A DNA stretch of 64,000 bases, taken from positions 70,998 to 134,997 of the forward strand of contig JAEYPQ010000007.1 of assembly GCA_023410645.1 (NCBI GenBank), given 5' to 3'. Below, in pieces: positions 26,391-35,298 of the stretch. The notes under the pieces are model-generated. The model was not told where the DNA came from. It did no database searches and was given only the letters and a program-made list of their open reading frames with translations. The translations under genes were made by a program, and so were the position numbers. Origin of the DNA: Bacillota bacterium. Its GTDB lineage: Bacteria > Bacillota > Clostridia > TANB77 > CAG-465. The number at the start of each line of letters is the position of its first letter. Positions within the stretch are counted from its first letter, which is position 1.

Positions 26391-26501
26391 TTATTTTCTT
26401 TTATCTGGAACATAAAATTTCCATGCTTGTAAACCATAATCACTAGCTCTCATTATTTTACCAGTTCTATAGTGTTTATACTCTTTACAAAATATTATCA
26501 T
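26391..26501 (-). CDS. Small ORF, 36 aa
   Basis: Begins MIIFCKEYKHYRTGKIM and ends WKFYVPDKRK, with a GGGGTGATATT leader. It is basic and aromatic and is followed by the 17-aa ORF on the same strand. The initiation signal and the compact pairing suggest real genes. Function not recognised. Confidence 0.45.
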   Translation of the reverse strand: MIIFCKEYKHYRTGKIMRASDYGLQAWKFYVPDKRK

Positions 26502-26651
26502 AATATCACCCCTTTTTTACAATAATTTATACTTAACTATTGTAAAAAGATTTACTATATGATACAATTACTCGTGAATTCAGAATTAATCGTATGTAAC
26601 CCATATGGTAGTTCTTCATATCTAAATTACAGTTTAGATATACTCAATAGT

Positions 26652-26692
26652 TATCAAGCTCTTTTATTAGCTGGCTTGATAGCTTTTTTTTA
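26652..26692 (+). terminator. Terminator-like hairpin beside the ImmA gene
   Basis: TATCAAGC (26652-26659) pairs with GCTTGATA (26674-26681), followed by GCTTTTTTTT on the plus strand. It lies just beyond the ImmA stop. Orientation favours plus-strand transcripts. Confidence 0.55.
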
Positions 26693-26695
26693 CAC

Positions 26696-27226
26696 TCATA
26701 TACTAATCCCCCCTCTATATTTTATATTATGACTACGCTGTATTTCAGCGACTTGTAGTGAGCATTCATATCTTTCACTTATTTGATAATCATCCAAATT
26801 TTCTAAGCAATTAGATGGAGCTAACAATTCAGCTGCAAATGTATTTGCCTGCCATTCTGGATCCTCAAAAATTCTTATTTCATCTTCACTTCTAGCTAGT
26901 TGTGTAGTAACACCATTATGCAAAATTATATGTCCTAATTCATGTGCTAAGGTATATCTGTGTCTGCCATTTCCTCTTACACAAGCTTCATAAACATCTT
27001 CCCTTATTTGTAGAAGTTTTTTACTAGGATATGTTACAGCATAATTATTCCCCATAACTGCTCTTTCACATACTTCCCAGTCATAACCAAAACTATCAAG
27101 AAAAATCTCAATAAACTGAATTATTGGAAAGGCCATATTACTGCTTACACCTGCTATTTTTCTAACAGTATTAGCCATATCTCTTATTATAGCTCTTGAC
27201 TTTGGTTCTGCCTTAAAATTACTCAT
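26696..27226 (-). CDS. ImmA/IrrE-family metallopeptidase
   Basis: 176 aa. The zinc site HELGHIILHNG near residue 95 with a downstream Glu in FAAELLAP is the COG2856 signature. ImmA-type peptidases cleave a partner XRE repressor on induction. The XRE gene overlaps it directly upstream (27219-27590), giving a repressor/anti-repressor pair. This pair could trigger element 2 excision or act as stress cargo. Confidence 0.9.
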   Translation of the reverse strand: MSNFKAEPKSRAIIRDMANTVRKIAGVSSNMAFPIIQFIEIFLDSFGYDWEVCERAVMGNNYAVTYPSKKLLQIREDVYEACVRGNGRHRYTLAHELGHIILHNGVTTQLARSEDEIRIFEDPEWQANTFAAELLAPSNCLENLDDYQISERYECSLQVAEIQRSHNIKYRGGISI

Positions 27227-27590
27227 TACTACTAGACCCCTTCCTATTTAATATAGATAAAATATTTTGTTTATCAAAATCATTCATTTCTTCAAAACTT
27301 CTAGCAAATTTTAAAAGAATTTCTTTATCTTGTTCTTTTCTTCCAAAGACTTCCATTCTTATTTCTCTTATAGAATCTTTTATGCAATTTTTTAATTCCT
27401 CTAACTCGTTTTCTGATAAATTATATAATTTAACTATCTCAGCTTCCCAATTTGATGGTATATTTCTCTTTCCCATCTCTACAGCTGATAAATATGATGA
27501 TGTAACATTTAATTTTTCTGCCATGTCTAAAAGCAATTCGCCTCTTTCCATCCTAAGTTTCCTGCAAAACATGCCAAATTTACTTAACAT
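27219..27590 (-). CDS. XRE repressor paired with ImmA
   Basis: 123 aa. HTH in residues 1-60 (FGMFCRKLRMERGELLLDMAEKL, SYLSAVEMGKRNIP); the C-terminal helices (KEILLKFARSFEEMNDFDKQ) resemble phage-type repressors cleaved by ImmA. Good GGAG site. Its stop overlaps the ImmA start by 8 bp. A palindromic operator overlaps its promoter at 27633-27648. Confidence 0.85.
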   Translation of the reverse strand: MLSKFGMFCRKLRMERGELLLDMAEKLNVTSSYLSAVEMGKRNIPSNWEAEIVKLYNLSENELEELKNCIKDSIREIRMEVFGRKEQDKEILLKFARSFEEMNDFDKQNILSILNRKGSSSNE

Positions 27591-27617
27591 ATACTACATC
27601 TCCTTTCATCCAATATA

Positions 27618-27648
27618 ATGATAACATATTCTTGTTGATTTGTCAACA
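27618..27648 (-). promoter_or_regulatory. Promoter and operator of the XRE/ImmA pair
   Basis: On the minus strand TTGACA (27646-27641), 17 bp, then TATCAT (27623-27618). The -35 lies inside the palindrome TGTTGA-TTTG-TCAACA (27633-27648), with another TGTTGA half-site at 27655. This is the expected autorepression geometry. Confidence 0.65.
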
Positions 27649-27760
27649 GATTTTTGTTGATTTTTAGAAAATTATTTTATTACACAAATAAAACAATATC
27701 TAATTGCATTCATAAAACATTACATTTGCTTTAAAGTGGCTAAATATAAATACTTATATT

Positions 27761-27774
27761 TGTCACTCCGACCA
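27761..27774 (+). other. Attachment site att-3 (junction of elements 2 and 3)
   Basis: TGTCACTCCGACCA, identical to the tRNA-Pro 3' end. The flanking gap 27591-27932 holds, in order, the XRE promoter, an ATTGCATT arm word (27703), this site, a terminator and the GCGTCCCA repeats. No gene was seen. Confidence 0.85.
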
Positions 27775-27775
27775 A

Positions 27776-27806
27776 AAAGAGAGGTTTTTATAACCTCTCT
27801 CTTTTT
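27776..27806 (+). terminator. Terminator following att-3
   Basis: Stem AAAGAGAGGTT (27776-27786) with AACCTCTCT (27792-27800) and a following T-rich tract, starting right after the att copy, as at att-1 and att-2. Confidence 0.8.
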
Positions 27807-27876
27807 GCATTTTCAATGTTTTTAAGTGTTTCACGTTTTTCAAACTTTGTCAAACCCTATCGTTTTTCATATCTAT

Positions 27877-27910
27877 GGCGTCCCAACAGCACCCACTTAC
27901 AGCGTCCCAC
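27877..27910 (+). repeat. GCGTCCCA repeats (candidate arm sites, element 3 left)
   Basis: GGCGTCCCAAC at 27877-27887 and AGCGTCCCAC at 27901-27910. The same word with a longer context (GCGTCCCAAC.GAGTTCCAA) recurs at 58120-58139 and 59668-59688 beside the right-hand att copies. This supports element 3 running from 27.8 kb to 58.2 or 59.8 kb. Confidence 0.6.
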
Positions 27911-27932
27911 TTTTTTATTAATGTATATTATT

Positions 27933-30863
27933 TTATGATCCTATAATTTTAAATTTCATATTATACGTAATCAATAAAGATGCTTTAGTATTACATAGTA
28001 TGGTATTCATCTCTTGAGTTAAATTATCTATATTTATGCCTGGTTGTACTATAGTTATATTTATTATTGATTTATTGGTTGACATTTTTTTCTCTATTAT
28101 ATCTAATATTTTCATATTACCAACTTCTAATCTTGACACACCATATTTTTTATTCCTACTAATTTCCCTGCTTTTTATATGCTTTACTATTGATTTTAGG
28201 TTGGATTGCCAACTTATAGATTTTTGTGCTTGTCCACATACTTCATATAAATCTCCTACTCTTTTCCCCACATTTTCACCTTTTGAATATTTACAATGAA
28301 ACAAATCAAAAATAATACTATTATCTAACATTTTTATTGCAATAACATCTGCCATTTCACCCGATGAATCATCATCAATAACCACATCATAATACAACAG
28401 TTCTTTTAATTTTCTAATAACATTATATTGTATCGAATCTTCCATTAAAATCAACTTCCCATTTTTACTCTTAAATTGAGACTCTTTAGTTATATCAACT
28501 TGTTTCCAGTCCCATCTTTCTTTATTTGTTTCATCTAAACTAATATTCATATTTGGAATTTCAATATAATATTCTTTTTCAACTGATGACTGATCAGAAA
28601 AAGTAATTTTAGGTGGATTTTCTTGAAAATATTCTTCTAATGAATTTTCTTTTTTTCCATATTTAATAGTAGTTTTATTATCACTTATAGATTTAAAATA
28701 AACTTTTTTATTAACTTCATCAAATATTTGTTCAAATTCTTCAATAAAGGAATTGGTTCTAACGACAAACGATATTGCATTGCTAGGGGAGTTCTTATTA
28801 TTTAATTCAATGCTACTATCATAAATATTAATTTCTGTTCCATTTACTAAAGTGACGTTCCTTGTTAAATCCATATCTAAATCCATAGGCCACTGTATTA
28901 ATATAGGTATACCTAAAGGTTTGGTATATTTAACCTTAGGTATAATAGCTCCTCTAAGTATATCTGAAGTATTTATTGATTTATCTTGTATTTTTTCTCT
29001 TATATTTTCACACCAATCAACCCAAAATTTTACACTTTCTAACCATCTGGACCAAATAATACCATTTTTTGAACAACCAATACTTATTTTTTGACCGTTT
29101 TCATATCCAATCCCAAACAGATTAAGCTTAGTACAGGTGCTTTTGTCTATTTCAGCTATAGCATCTTCAATATCTATTCCAGCAAACATTTTATACCTGA
29201 TGGGACCATCAATTTCACATTTAAGGCCAACAGTAGTAAGCATTAATCTGTTTATATTATACAAACTTTTAAAAATTGTATCATCTTTTATTCTAGATGC
29301 ATTAGAATAAAAAATACTATTTATAAGTCTATCTGCAATTGATTTATCTTTTGAGTGAACAAAAGCTATTTTCTTTTCTTCATTATAATACAAAATATAT
29401 ATATTCCATAAATTATTAGATATGTTTTTATCAATTATCCATTCTATTTTTTCTTCTTTTTTCTCTAGAATAACTAGAATTTTCTTATCAGGATCTAGCA
29501 TTTCCTTACAATTTTGTTCTTCAAATACATCTTTCCAATTTTCAAATCTAAATTTTTTTGATTTTATTTCATATGGTATGGCACTTATTTTAGGTGTAAG
29601 AACACTTATACCTTTGTTTGAAAAGCCCTTAGAAAAATCTTGAAGTTCTACTTCTTTAGATATAACTTCATTAGATATATTACTTAAGCTAATGTTCCAG
29701 TCTACATCTTGACTATATAAATTTTCTAATTCCTTTTTCATCTTAACATCGGCTATATTAGAAATTATTGTAGCATCGCCTAAACCTAATTTTTCCCTTG
29801 CAAACCTACCTATAAATTGTACAGTTATTGGCAAACTTTTATATTTATCATGCATAGCTGCAATTTTAAGTTCTGGTATATCTATTCCTTCCCCAAACAT
29901 ATCAACACATACTAGTATTTTACTCTTCCCCTCACTAAGCATTTTCATTGCAATATCTTTAGCTTTTTTACTTATTGAACTTGTTACTATTATAGGATTA
30001 TATTTATAGTAATATTTTTTATATATTTTTTCATATAAATAATTAGCCTTGTTTTTAGTATTTGCTCTAGCTAGTACTATATGATTATTTCCATTTGCTA
30101 AATCTTTTTCTAGTTGCTGTATTGCCATTTCTGCTATTTTTAAATCCGATTTATCTGGATCATATTCCTCTACTGCCCTAAAGTTTATATTTTTAAAATA
30201 TTTTTGTTCCTGTGCTAACTTTAGAGGAAAATTATAAATTATATCTCCATCAATTTTTTTCCCATCATCTCTATATGGTGTTGCGGTAAATTGTAATACT
30301 CTCTGATTTAAAAACTTTGACTTTATATTACTCCAAGTTTTTGATGGTATGTGGTGTGCTTCATCAATTATAACATCCGTTACCTTATTTATAATCTCGC
30401 AAAGCACTTTTTCATCTAATCTATTTAACATATTCATAGTAGTTACTATAATATTATTATTATTTAAAATCTCAATCATTTCATCAGAATTAATTGATTT
30501 ATCTAGTAAATATGTTATAGGATTTAAAATTTCATCATATACTACATTTATTTTTCTAAGAGTGCTTAGTTCTTTTGCTCTTTCATAAGTTTGTTTTCTT
30601 AATAAATCACTTGGAACTATAATTAGTACTTTTTTGCACTTTTCTGATATTATTGTTGCAAGCATTGTTTCTGTTTTACCCGTTCCTGTTGGCATAACAA
30701 TAGTAACACTTTTATTACTAATAGTCCAATTAGATTTAATAGCACATATCGCTCCTATCTGTGGTTTTCTAAATCCTAGTATACCTTTAGATGTGTTTTC
30801 CTCTTTCAGTTTTATACCATCTTCCCATGATTTTAATACATCATTACAATTATATTCATTCAT
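27933..30863 (-). CDS. DEAD/DEAH helicase with C-terminal nuclease-like domain
   Basis: 976 aa. SF2 motifs: PTGTGKTETML (I, ~residue 55), DEAHHIP (II, ~168), TATPYRDD (III), MFGEGIDIPEL (V) and QFIGRFARE (VI). The C-terminal ~200 residues contain SSGEMADVIAIK and LFHCKYSKG, an acidic-then-K arrangement like PD-(D/E)xK nucleases, then GDLYEVCGQAQKS. Single large helicase-nuclease proteins of this plan are typical of anti-phage or restriction-like cargo. It is the only gene between att-3 and the element 3 integrase. Nuclease activity and the defence role are inferred. Confidence 0.75.
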   Translation of the reverse strand: MNEYNCNDVLKSWEDGIKLKEENTSKGILGFRKPQIGAICAIKSNWTISNKSVTIVMPTGTGKTETMLATIISEKCKKVLIIVPSDLLRKQTYERAKELSTLRKINVVYDEILNPITYLLDKSINSDEMIEILNNNNIIVTTMNMLNRLDEKVLCEIINKVTDVIIDEAHHIPSKTWSNIKSKFLNQRVLQFTATPYRDDGKKIDGDIIYNFPLKLAQEQKYFKNINFRAVEEYDPDKSDLKIAEMAIQQLEKDLANGNNHIVLARANTKNKANYLYEKIYKKYYYKYNPIIVTSSISKKAKDIAMKMLSEGKSKILVCVDMFGEGIDIPELKIAAMHDKYKSLPITVQFIGRFAREKLGLGDATIISNIADVKMKKELENLYSQDVDWNISLSNISNEVISKEVELQDFSKGFSNKGISVLTPKISAIPYEIKSKKFRFENWKDVFEEQNCKEMLDPDKKILVILEKKEEKIEWIIDKNISNNLWNIYILYYNEEKKIAFVHSKDKSIADRLINSIFYSNASRIKDDTIFKSLYNINRLMLTTVGLKCEIDGPIRYKMFAGIDIEDAIAEIDKSTCTKLNLFGIGYENGQKISIGCSKNGIIWSRWLESVKFWVDWCENIREKIQDKSINTSDILRGAIIPKVKYTKPLGIPILIQWPMDLDMDLTRNVTLVNGTEINIYDSSIELNNKNSPSNAISFVVRTNSFIEEFEQIFDEVNKKVYFKSISDNKTTIKYGKKENSLEEYFQENPPKITFSDQSSVEKEYYIEIPNMNISLDETNKERWDWKQVDITKESQFKSKNGKLILMEDSIQYNVIRKLKELLYYDVVIDDDSSGEMADVIAIKMLDNSIIFDLFHCKYSKGENVGKRVGDLYEVCGQAQKSISWQSNLKSIVKHIKSREISRNKKYGVSRLEVGNMKILDIIEKKMSTNKSIINITIVQPGINIDNLTQEMNTILCNTKASLLITYNMKFKIIGS

Positions 30864-31003
30864 CTATATCCTTCTTTCATATAAACAACAAGAAACCTAT
30901 TTTTTGCATTATATCTGATAATATATTTATTTATAACATATTCTAACATATATAGCATTTTCATTTTGTCGAATTTTGTTGTTTTTATAAAAGTGATATA
31001 TTA

Positions 31004-32176
31004 TTATAATTCTATATCTTTATTTTTACTAAATATATTTTTATTTAGATATTTAGCAACCTTGTCTAATTCTTCTTGTTTAAACTCATTAAATACAGAT
31101 GTATAAGTATTAAGCGTAATTTTAACGTCAGTATGTCCCATTAATCTTTGTAACACTACAGGTGTCATACCAGCTTCAATGGATCTCGTTGCATATGTAT
31201 GCCTTAATGAATGTGTACTTATTCCATTAGCATCTAAACCTAGTTGTGTTTTAAATATTCTTTTTAAAACTGTATTTACAGCAGTAGGTCTAACATATTC
31301 ATTATTAGTCAAAAACAGTTGATTATCTCTATTGTTTTTAGCTATTTCCAATTGTTCTTTTAAATCTTTTCTTATTATATTAGGTATTGGTAGCACTCTT
31401 CTACCAGCTTTAGTCTTAGCTCTATTGTTCATAATAACATTAAAGTCCTTATCTCTAGTTAATGTCCTTGATATTGATATTGTATTTTTCTTTAAATCTA
31501 TATCATCACTTCTTAAGGCAAGTGCTTCACCTACTCTTAGTCCCATATACATTTCAAACATAAGACAAACTTTATAGTTTTCTTCTTTAATTGTAACGCT
31601 ATTTAAGTAGTTAGAAAATATGGTTTGTTCTTCTATAGTTAATGCTCTAATTTCTTTATCAGGTTTTGTACTTTTAGGCTTTATAACATCTTCTGCTGGA
31701 TTTGAAATTATAATTTTTTTCTTTACGGCAGATCTACATGCTCCATTAATCAATTCATAAAGTTTTTTTATATATGAACTACTAAAATTTTTATGCTGAT
31801 TTAGAAATCCTTGTATATCATTTGAAGTTAACTCTTGAATATTAATATTTCCAATTCTATGATCTTTGATTTTTCTTGAAGTCCATTTCAATCTTGCATA
31901 TTGACCTTCTCCTATTATATTAGATTCAAATTTTTCATTTCTTATATTATCTATTATTTCACCTAAAGTAATTGTATTTTTTTGCAAGTATAGATTATTA
32001 TTCTTTTTATACATTACTTCAGTCAATTTATCAATTACTTCTTTTCTTGTTTTTCCATATATTGATTTTCTTATCAAATTTCCTTTTTCATCTGTACCAT
32101 CATAATATTGTGCTCTCCATCTATTTCTAGCTTTATCTTCATATATAGATCCCTCTCCCTTTTCTCTTTCAGTCAC
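31004..32176 (-). CDS. Tyrosine integrase of element 3
   Basis: 390 aa with GEGSIYEDKARNRWRAQYYDG at the N-terminus, catalytic MYMGLRVGEALALR, HSLRHTYATR and LMGHTDVKITLNTYTSVF with the nucleophile Tyr. GTG start: its first base is the last base of the TAG stop of the xis-like gene, so the two are tightly coupled. Homologous to the integrases of elements 1 and 2 over its whole length. Confidence 0.95.
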   Translation of the reverse strand: MTEREKGEGSIYEDKARNRWRAQYYDGTDEKGNLIRKSIYGKTRKEVIDKLTEVMYKKNNNLYLQKNTITLGEIIDNIRNEKFESNIIGEGQYARLKWTSRKIKDHRIGNINIQELTSNDIQGFLNQHKNFSSSYIKKLYELINGACRSAVKKKIIISNPAEDVIKPKSTKPDKEIRALTIEEQTIFSNYLNSVTIKEENYKVCLMFEMYMGLRVGEALALRSDDIDLKKNTISISRTLTRDKDFNVIMNNRAKTKAGRRVLPIPNIIRKDLKEQLEIAKNNRDNQLFLTNNEYVRPTAVNTVLKRIFKTQLGLDANGISTHSLRHTYATRSIEAGMTPVVLQRLMGHTDVKITLNTYTSVFNEFKQEELDKVAKYLNKNIFSKNKDIEL

Positions 32177-32421
32177 TATGTCACCTCAGTCCTTTTATTT
32201 AGTTTCCAAAGAGCATAAGCTACTGATGATATAGTTTTTGTTTTACCTATATTTACTGATGGAAAGTCAGATCTATTAAATAATTCATTAGTCTTATTTT
32301 CTCCCATCATTAAATCCTTAGCTACATCTTTTACAGTTAAATTTTTCCAAGGATCATCTAATCTTCCTATTGCACTTTTAATTATTTCTTTTTTTATTTC
32401 TTCATTTAGATTATCAAACAT
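32176..32421 (-). CDS. Excisionase-like DNA-binding protein of element 3
   Basis: 81 aa, paralogous to 4851-5102 and 24427-24678 (LTVKDVAKDLMMGENKTNEL, FPSVNIGKTKTISSVAYAL). Here it directly precedes and overlaps the integrase gene, the best evidence in the window that this family works with the recombinase. Confidence 0.75.
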   Translation of the reverse strand: MFDNLNEEIKKEIIKSAIGRLDDPWKNLTVKDVAKDLMMGENKTNELFNRSDFPSVNIGKTKTISSVAYALWKLNKRTEVT

Positions 32422-32437
32422 ATCTCAAACCTCCATG

Positions 32438-32602
32438 CTATTTATCTTTTTTATTATCACAAAACTCTTTACCTAAGTTATATTTTCTCTCAAATTCATT
32501 ATTCTTAGTTTTATTTGGATTTTGCTTAAACTTAATAAATATACTAAATGAACATATACCAAGTATATATCCAATTATTAGAATTAAAATATTCTCTATC
32601 AT
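32438..32602 (-). CDS. Small single-TM protein, 54 aa
   Basis: ATG at 32600-32602 after AAAGGGGATTAAAATT. Begins MIENILILIIGYILGICSF (one membrane segment), with a charged cytoplasmic tail. It lies 16 bp upstream of the xis-like gene on the same strand. Function unknown. Confidence 0.6.
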   Translation of the reverse strand: MIENILILIIGYILGICSFSIFIKFKQNPNKTKNNEFERKYNLGKEFCDNKKDK

Positions 32603-33009
32603 AATTTTAATCCCCTTTCAAAATATTTATCAATTACAACTGTATTAGCAATACACATAAGATATTTTGTATATCTTCCTCTTTTTTCGAGAAGTTACCC
32701 CTTTACATCACGTTAGCCAGGCAAAAGTATCATTATCTAGTTGTAGATCATCGCCAATAAGTCTTACTATCAACTTATATTTTCCCTTGTTATATCAGTT
32801 TATTATAAACACTATATCTACTTACCAATAAATATAGTGTTTATAATTATCTGCTTCTTGTGGCTTCCTGTTCCTCACAGTTACAACCAGTTAAAGTATT
32901 GTAATTAATTATAATACCTATAATTAGGTATATTTTTCAATGTACTTGAAAGTAAATTTTCACTTTCAAATATAAAGGCAAAATAAATATCCAAAACGTT
33001 CCCTCCAAA
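32603..33009 (-). other. Noncoding leader with hairpins and a GC-richer patch
   Basis: 407 bp with no convincing gene. It contains a 12-bp inverted repeat ATAAACACTATA / TATAGTGTTTAT (about 32815-32854). About 32690-32770 is a patch distinctly less AT-rich than its surroundings (on the minus strand it includes TTGCCTGGCTAACGTGATG). GAAAGTAAATTTTCACTTTC near 32947-32966 is a further hairpin. It lies between the sigma/HTH genes and the xis-int operon. A structured regulatory RNA or multi-site control region is possible. Confidence 0.4.
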
Positions 33010-33210
33010 TTAAATATTTTTAAAGTTTTTTATTTCTTTATATAATTTTTCTATTATTTCTGATACACAATCTTGATCAACTTGCCTAGTTGTATAGTCT
33101 ACACTATTTTTTAATATTGATGACATATACATATCAATAATTTTCACTATTGACTCTTTATCACCATCTACTGCTTTAGATAGAGTTTCTCTAAATTCAA
33201 AATCTTCCAT
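33010..33210 (-). CDS. HTH_16-like conjugative-element regulator
   Basis: 66 aa (FRETLSKAVDGDKESIVKII DMYMS pattern), like the small helix-turn-helix proteins that accompany sigma-like regulators in Tn916-type elements. It starts 4 bp after the sigma-like gene, so the two form a pair. Predicted to regulate excision/transfer genes. Confidence 0.65.
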   Translation of the reverse strand: MEDFEFRETLSKAVDGDKESIVKIIDMYMSSILKNSVDYTTRQVDQDCVSEIIEKLYKEIKNFKNI

Positions 33211-33214
33211 ATTA

Positions 33215-33619
33215 CTATTTACCTTTCTTTAAATTCTTTTTAAATTTTTCTTTAGCTTTATATAAAGTAGTTCTTACTGTAGTTTCACTTATATTAAGTA
33301 TTTTCGCAATTTCTACACTTGAATAGTTTTCTACTGCTGTTAAATATAAAACTAGCTTTTGTTTATTAGTTAGAGATTTCATTGCATTAAAATAGTCATG
33401 ATTAGAAAATATTTTCTCTAAATCAGAATATGAAATTTCGTTTTTTGATAAAAAAATTGTACCATCATCGTTTTCTGATAATGGTACATTTATGATTTCA
33501 TTTAAATTTGTTTCTTTGCTTTGTCTATATCGTTTTTTCTTAAAATAATTTATTGCTGTATTTCTTATAACTAAATTTATATATTTTGTAAAACTAGCTT
33601 TTAATATATCATCACTCAT
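33215..33619 (-). CDS. Sigma-70/ECF-like regulator
   Basis: 134 aa from the ATG at 33617-33619, preceded by GAGGGGGTGAAAATT. The C-terminus is a sigma region 4 HTH (TNKQKLVLYLTAVENYSSVE, IAKILNISETTVRTTLYKAK). Region 2 is reduced (KYINLVIRNTAINYFKKKR). Such proteins switch on excision in conjugative transposons. Confidence 0.8.
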   Translation of the reverse strand: MSDDILKASFTKYINLVIRNTAINYFKKKRYRQSKETNLNEIINVPLSENDDGTIFLSKNEISYSDLEKIFSNHDYFNAMKSLTNKQKLVLYLTAVENYSSVEIAKILNISETTVRTTLYKAKEKFKKNLKKGK

Positions 33620-33807
33620 AATTTTCACCCCCTCACTTTTTACAGTTTAGGGGTGGTTGCTAAAAAAGCATGAAAAAAGGACCAGTAAATACGAGTTTTA
33701 ACCCATATTTACTGGAGCTTATATTGCAATTGGTTGTTTTATTAAAGTATTCGACAGCCCTCTAAAAATATTATCATATTATGATTAAAAATGTTGTCGA
33801 AAATTGT

Positions 33808-34473
33808 TTACTTTTTGTTTAGTATATACTTATATTTTGAATCAAAGAAAATACAAAATTCACCTAAATATTTTTCTAATTCTTCTGAAACATCGTTTTT
33901 CTTAGTCATAAACGAAATAGAATCAGTAATTGCTCTATATGAGCATATTATCACAATAAGTACTATTAATAAGGTTAAAAATGTAGCCGCTACTTCTGGT
34001 AATTTATCAAAATTAGCTTTTCCTTTATCCAAATTTACATATACCATAAATATTGCTACAATTGTTACAGAAACCTCAAAAATGCCCTCAAAAATACCTT
34101 TTTTAATACTTTTAGGTACATACGATAAATAATGTTCATGCAATTCTTTTATTTGATTTTTCTTTACTATATCATTATTTCTTAGTATATTTATTAAATT
34201 GTCTTTTTTTACTTCATTTTTATTGTCTTTATACTTTCTTATATTTTCTCTAAATTTAGTATATTTTTTAGGAGATTTTAAGTACCCATTAGATTTTAAC
34301 ACATAAAAATAACAAGTACTTGGCACTAAGATTAGCTCTATAATTATTGTAAGCATAAAATCTCTAGATAAAATATATATAAGCCATATTATAAAAACCT
34401 CGATAGCTAATACATGTGTATAGCCTAATTTAGGATATTTGCTTTTGTATTCTTCTTCAATTATATTATACAT
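33808..34473 (-). CDS. Four-TM membrane protein
   Basis: 221 aa: two membrane segments at ~20-56, a basic cytoplasmic loop of ~70 residues, two more at ~130-183, and an acidic tail. Not recognised. It lies 13 bp downstream of a ribbon-helix-helix-type gene in the same direction; a regulator/membrane-effector pair is possible. The gap 33620-33807 contains a CCAGTAAATA-type hairpin near 33685-33715. Confidence 0.5.
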   Translation of the reverse strand: MYNIIEEEYKSKYPKLGYTHVLAIEVFIIWLIYILSRDFMLTIIIELILVPSTCYFYVLKSNGYLKSPKKYTKFRENIRKYKDNKNEVKKDNLINILRNNDIVKKNQIKELHEHYLSYVPKSIKKGIFEGIFEVSVTIVAIFMVYVNLDKGKANFDKLPEVAATFLTLLIVLIVIICSYRAITDSISFMTKKNDVSEELEKYLGEFCIFFDSKYKYILNKK

Positions 34474-34486
34474 AAATTTTCTCCTA

Positions 34487-34834
34487 CTATAATATTATAT
34501 TTTCTGATTCAACTAAAGCTTCTTTTATAGCAGTATTTACAAGTCTGCTAAACGAAATCCCAGTTTTCTCTCTCATTTCTTCTATCCTTAGTATATTGTT
34601 TTTTCTTATCATTATAGATCTATATGTAACTGTTTCATTTTGAGGTTTTTTATAATATTGAGGATTATTCTTTTCTACATACAATTCTAAATATACATTT
34701 ACTAAATCACTAATTGTTGAATCATATTTTGTACCTATTAATTGTTTTAAATGTGAATACAAGTTATCCTCGATATTTATAGATCTTTGAATTAGTGGAT
34801 TATCTATACTATATAACTTTTCAAAAAAATTCAT
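34487..34834 (-). CDS. Ribbon-helix-helix-like DNA-binding protein
   Basis: 115 aa with two RHH-like halves: SINIEDNLYSHLKQLIG with LVNVYLELY, and RSIMIRKNNILRIEEMREK with FSRLVNTAIKEAL. A protein of this type would bind the perfect 28-bp palindrome at 34905-34932 just upstream and control both divergent genes. Assignment by pattern only. Confidence 0.55.
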   Translation of the reverse strand: MNFFEKLYSIDNPLIQRSINIEDNLYSHLKQLIGTKYDSTISDLVNVYLELYVEKNNPQYYKKPQNETVTYRSIMIRKNNILRIEEMREKTGISFSRLVNTAIKEALVESENIIL

Positions 34835-34904
34835 TTACTACCTCCATTACTTATAAAACTTATATACATAAGTATATATCATTTATCGAATGTATTAAAC
34901 TAAT

Positions 34905-34965
34905 TATTTACATTATAATTATAATGTAAATAGGTTTGACAAATTAAATATTTTAATATTATAAT
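34905..34965 (+). promoter_or_regulatory. 28-bp palindrome and sigma-70 promoter of the 34987 gene
   Basis: TATTTACATTATAA (34905-34918) is followed by its exact complement (34919-34932). Three bases on, TTGACA (34936-34941) and TATAAT (34960-34965) are spaced 18 bp, a near-consensus promoter for the gene at 34987. Operator position immediately upstream of -35. Confidence 0.75.
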
Positions 34966-34986
34966 GTTATTGTTAGAGGGAGTGAT

Positions 34987-35295
34987 ATGATGTTTTATTT
35001 AGATTCTTATAATTCAACAAATATTCAAATAACAAAAAAGGAAATACCTGAAGTATTAAATAACTTTAAAAATAGCGAAGTAAATATTGTTCAATTTGGA
35101 GGTGTATGTTCTAGAGTATATGGACAAGAATTTGATTTTGTTATTACTAAGTATCAAATTATTCTATGGACCAATACAATTGATGAACTTACTATAAACT
35201 TTGATGAACTAGCTGTAATTTATAAGGATGAACTTGGCTATACACTACAATTACAATTTGATAGTAATATTATCCTTGTAATCGAAAAAGTATAA
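34987..35295 (+). CDS. Hypothetical protein under a strong regulated promoter
   Basis: 102 aa, not recognised; beta-rich (VNIVQFGGVCSRVYGQEFDF, later QLQFDSNIILVIEKV). AGAGGGAGTGAT precedes the ATG pair at 34987/34990. It is the only plus-strand gene in this part of element 3, has a consensus promoter with a palindromic operator, and ends in a strong terminator. It is therefore a tightly regulated single-gene unit. Confidence 0.6.
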   Translation: MMFYLDSYNSTNIQITKKEIPEVLNNFKNSEVNIVQFGGVCSRVYGQEFDFVITKYQIILWTNTIDELTINFDELAVIYKDELGYTLQLQFDSNIILVIEKV

Positions 35296-35298
35296 TAA

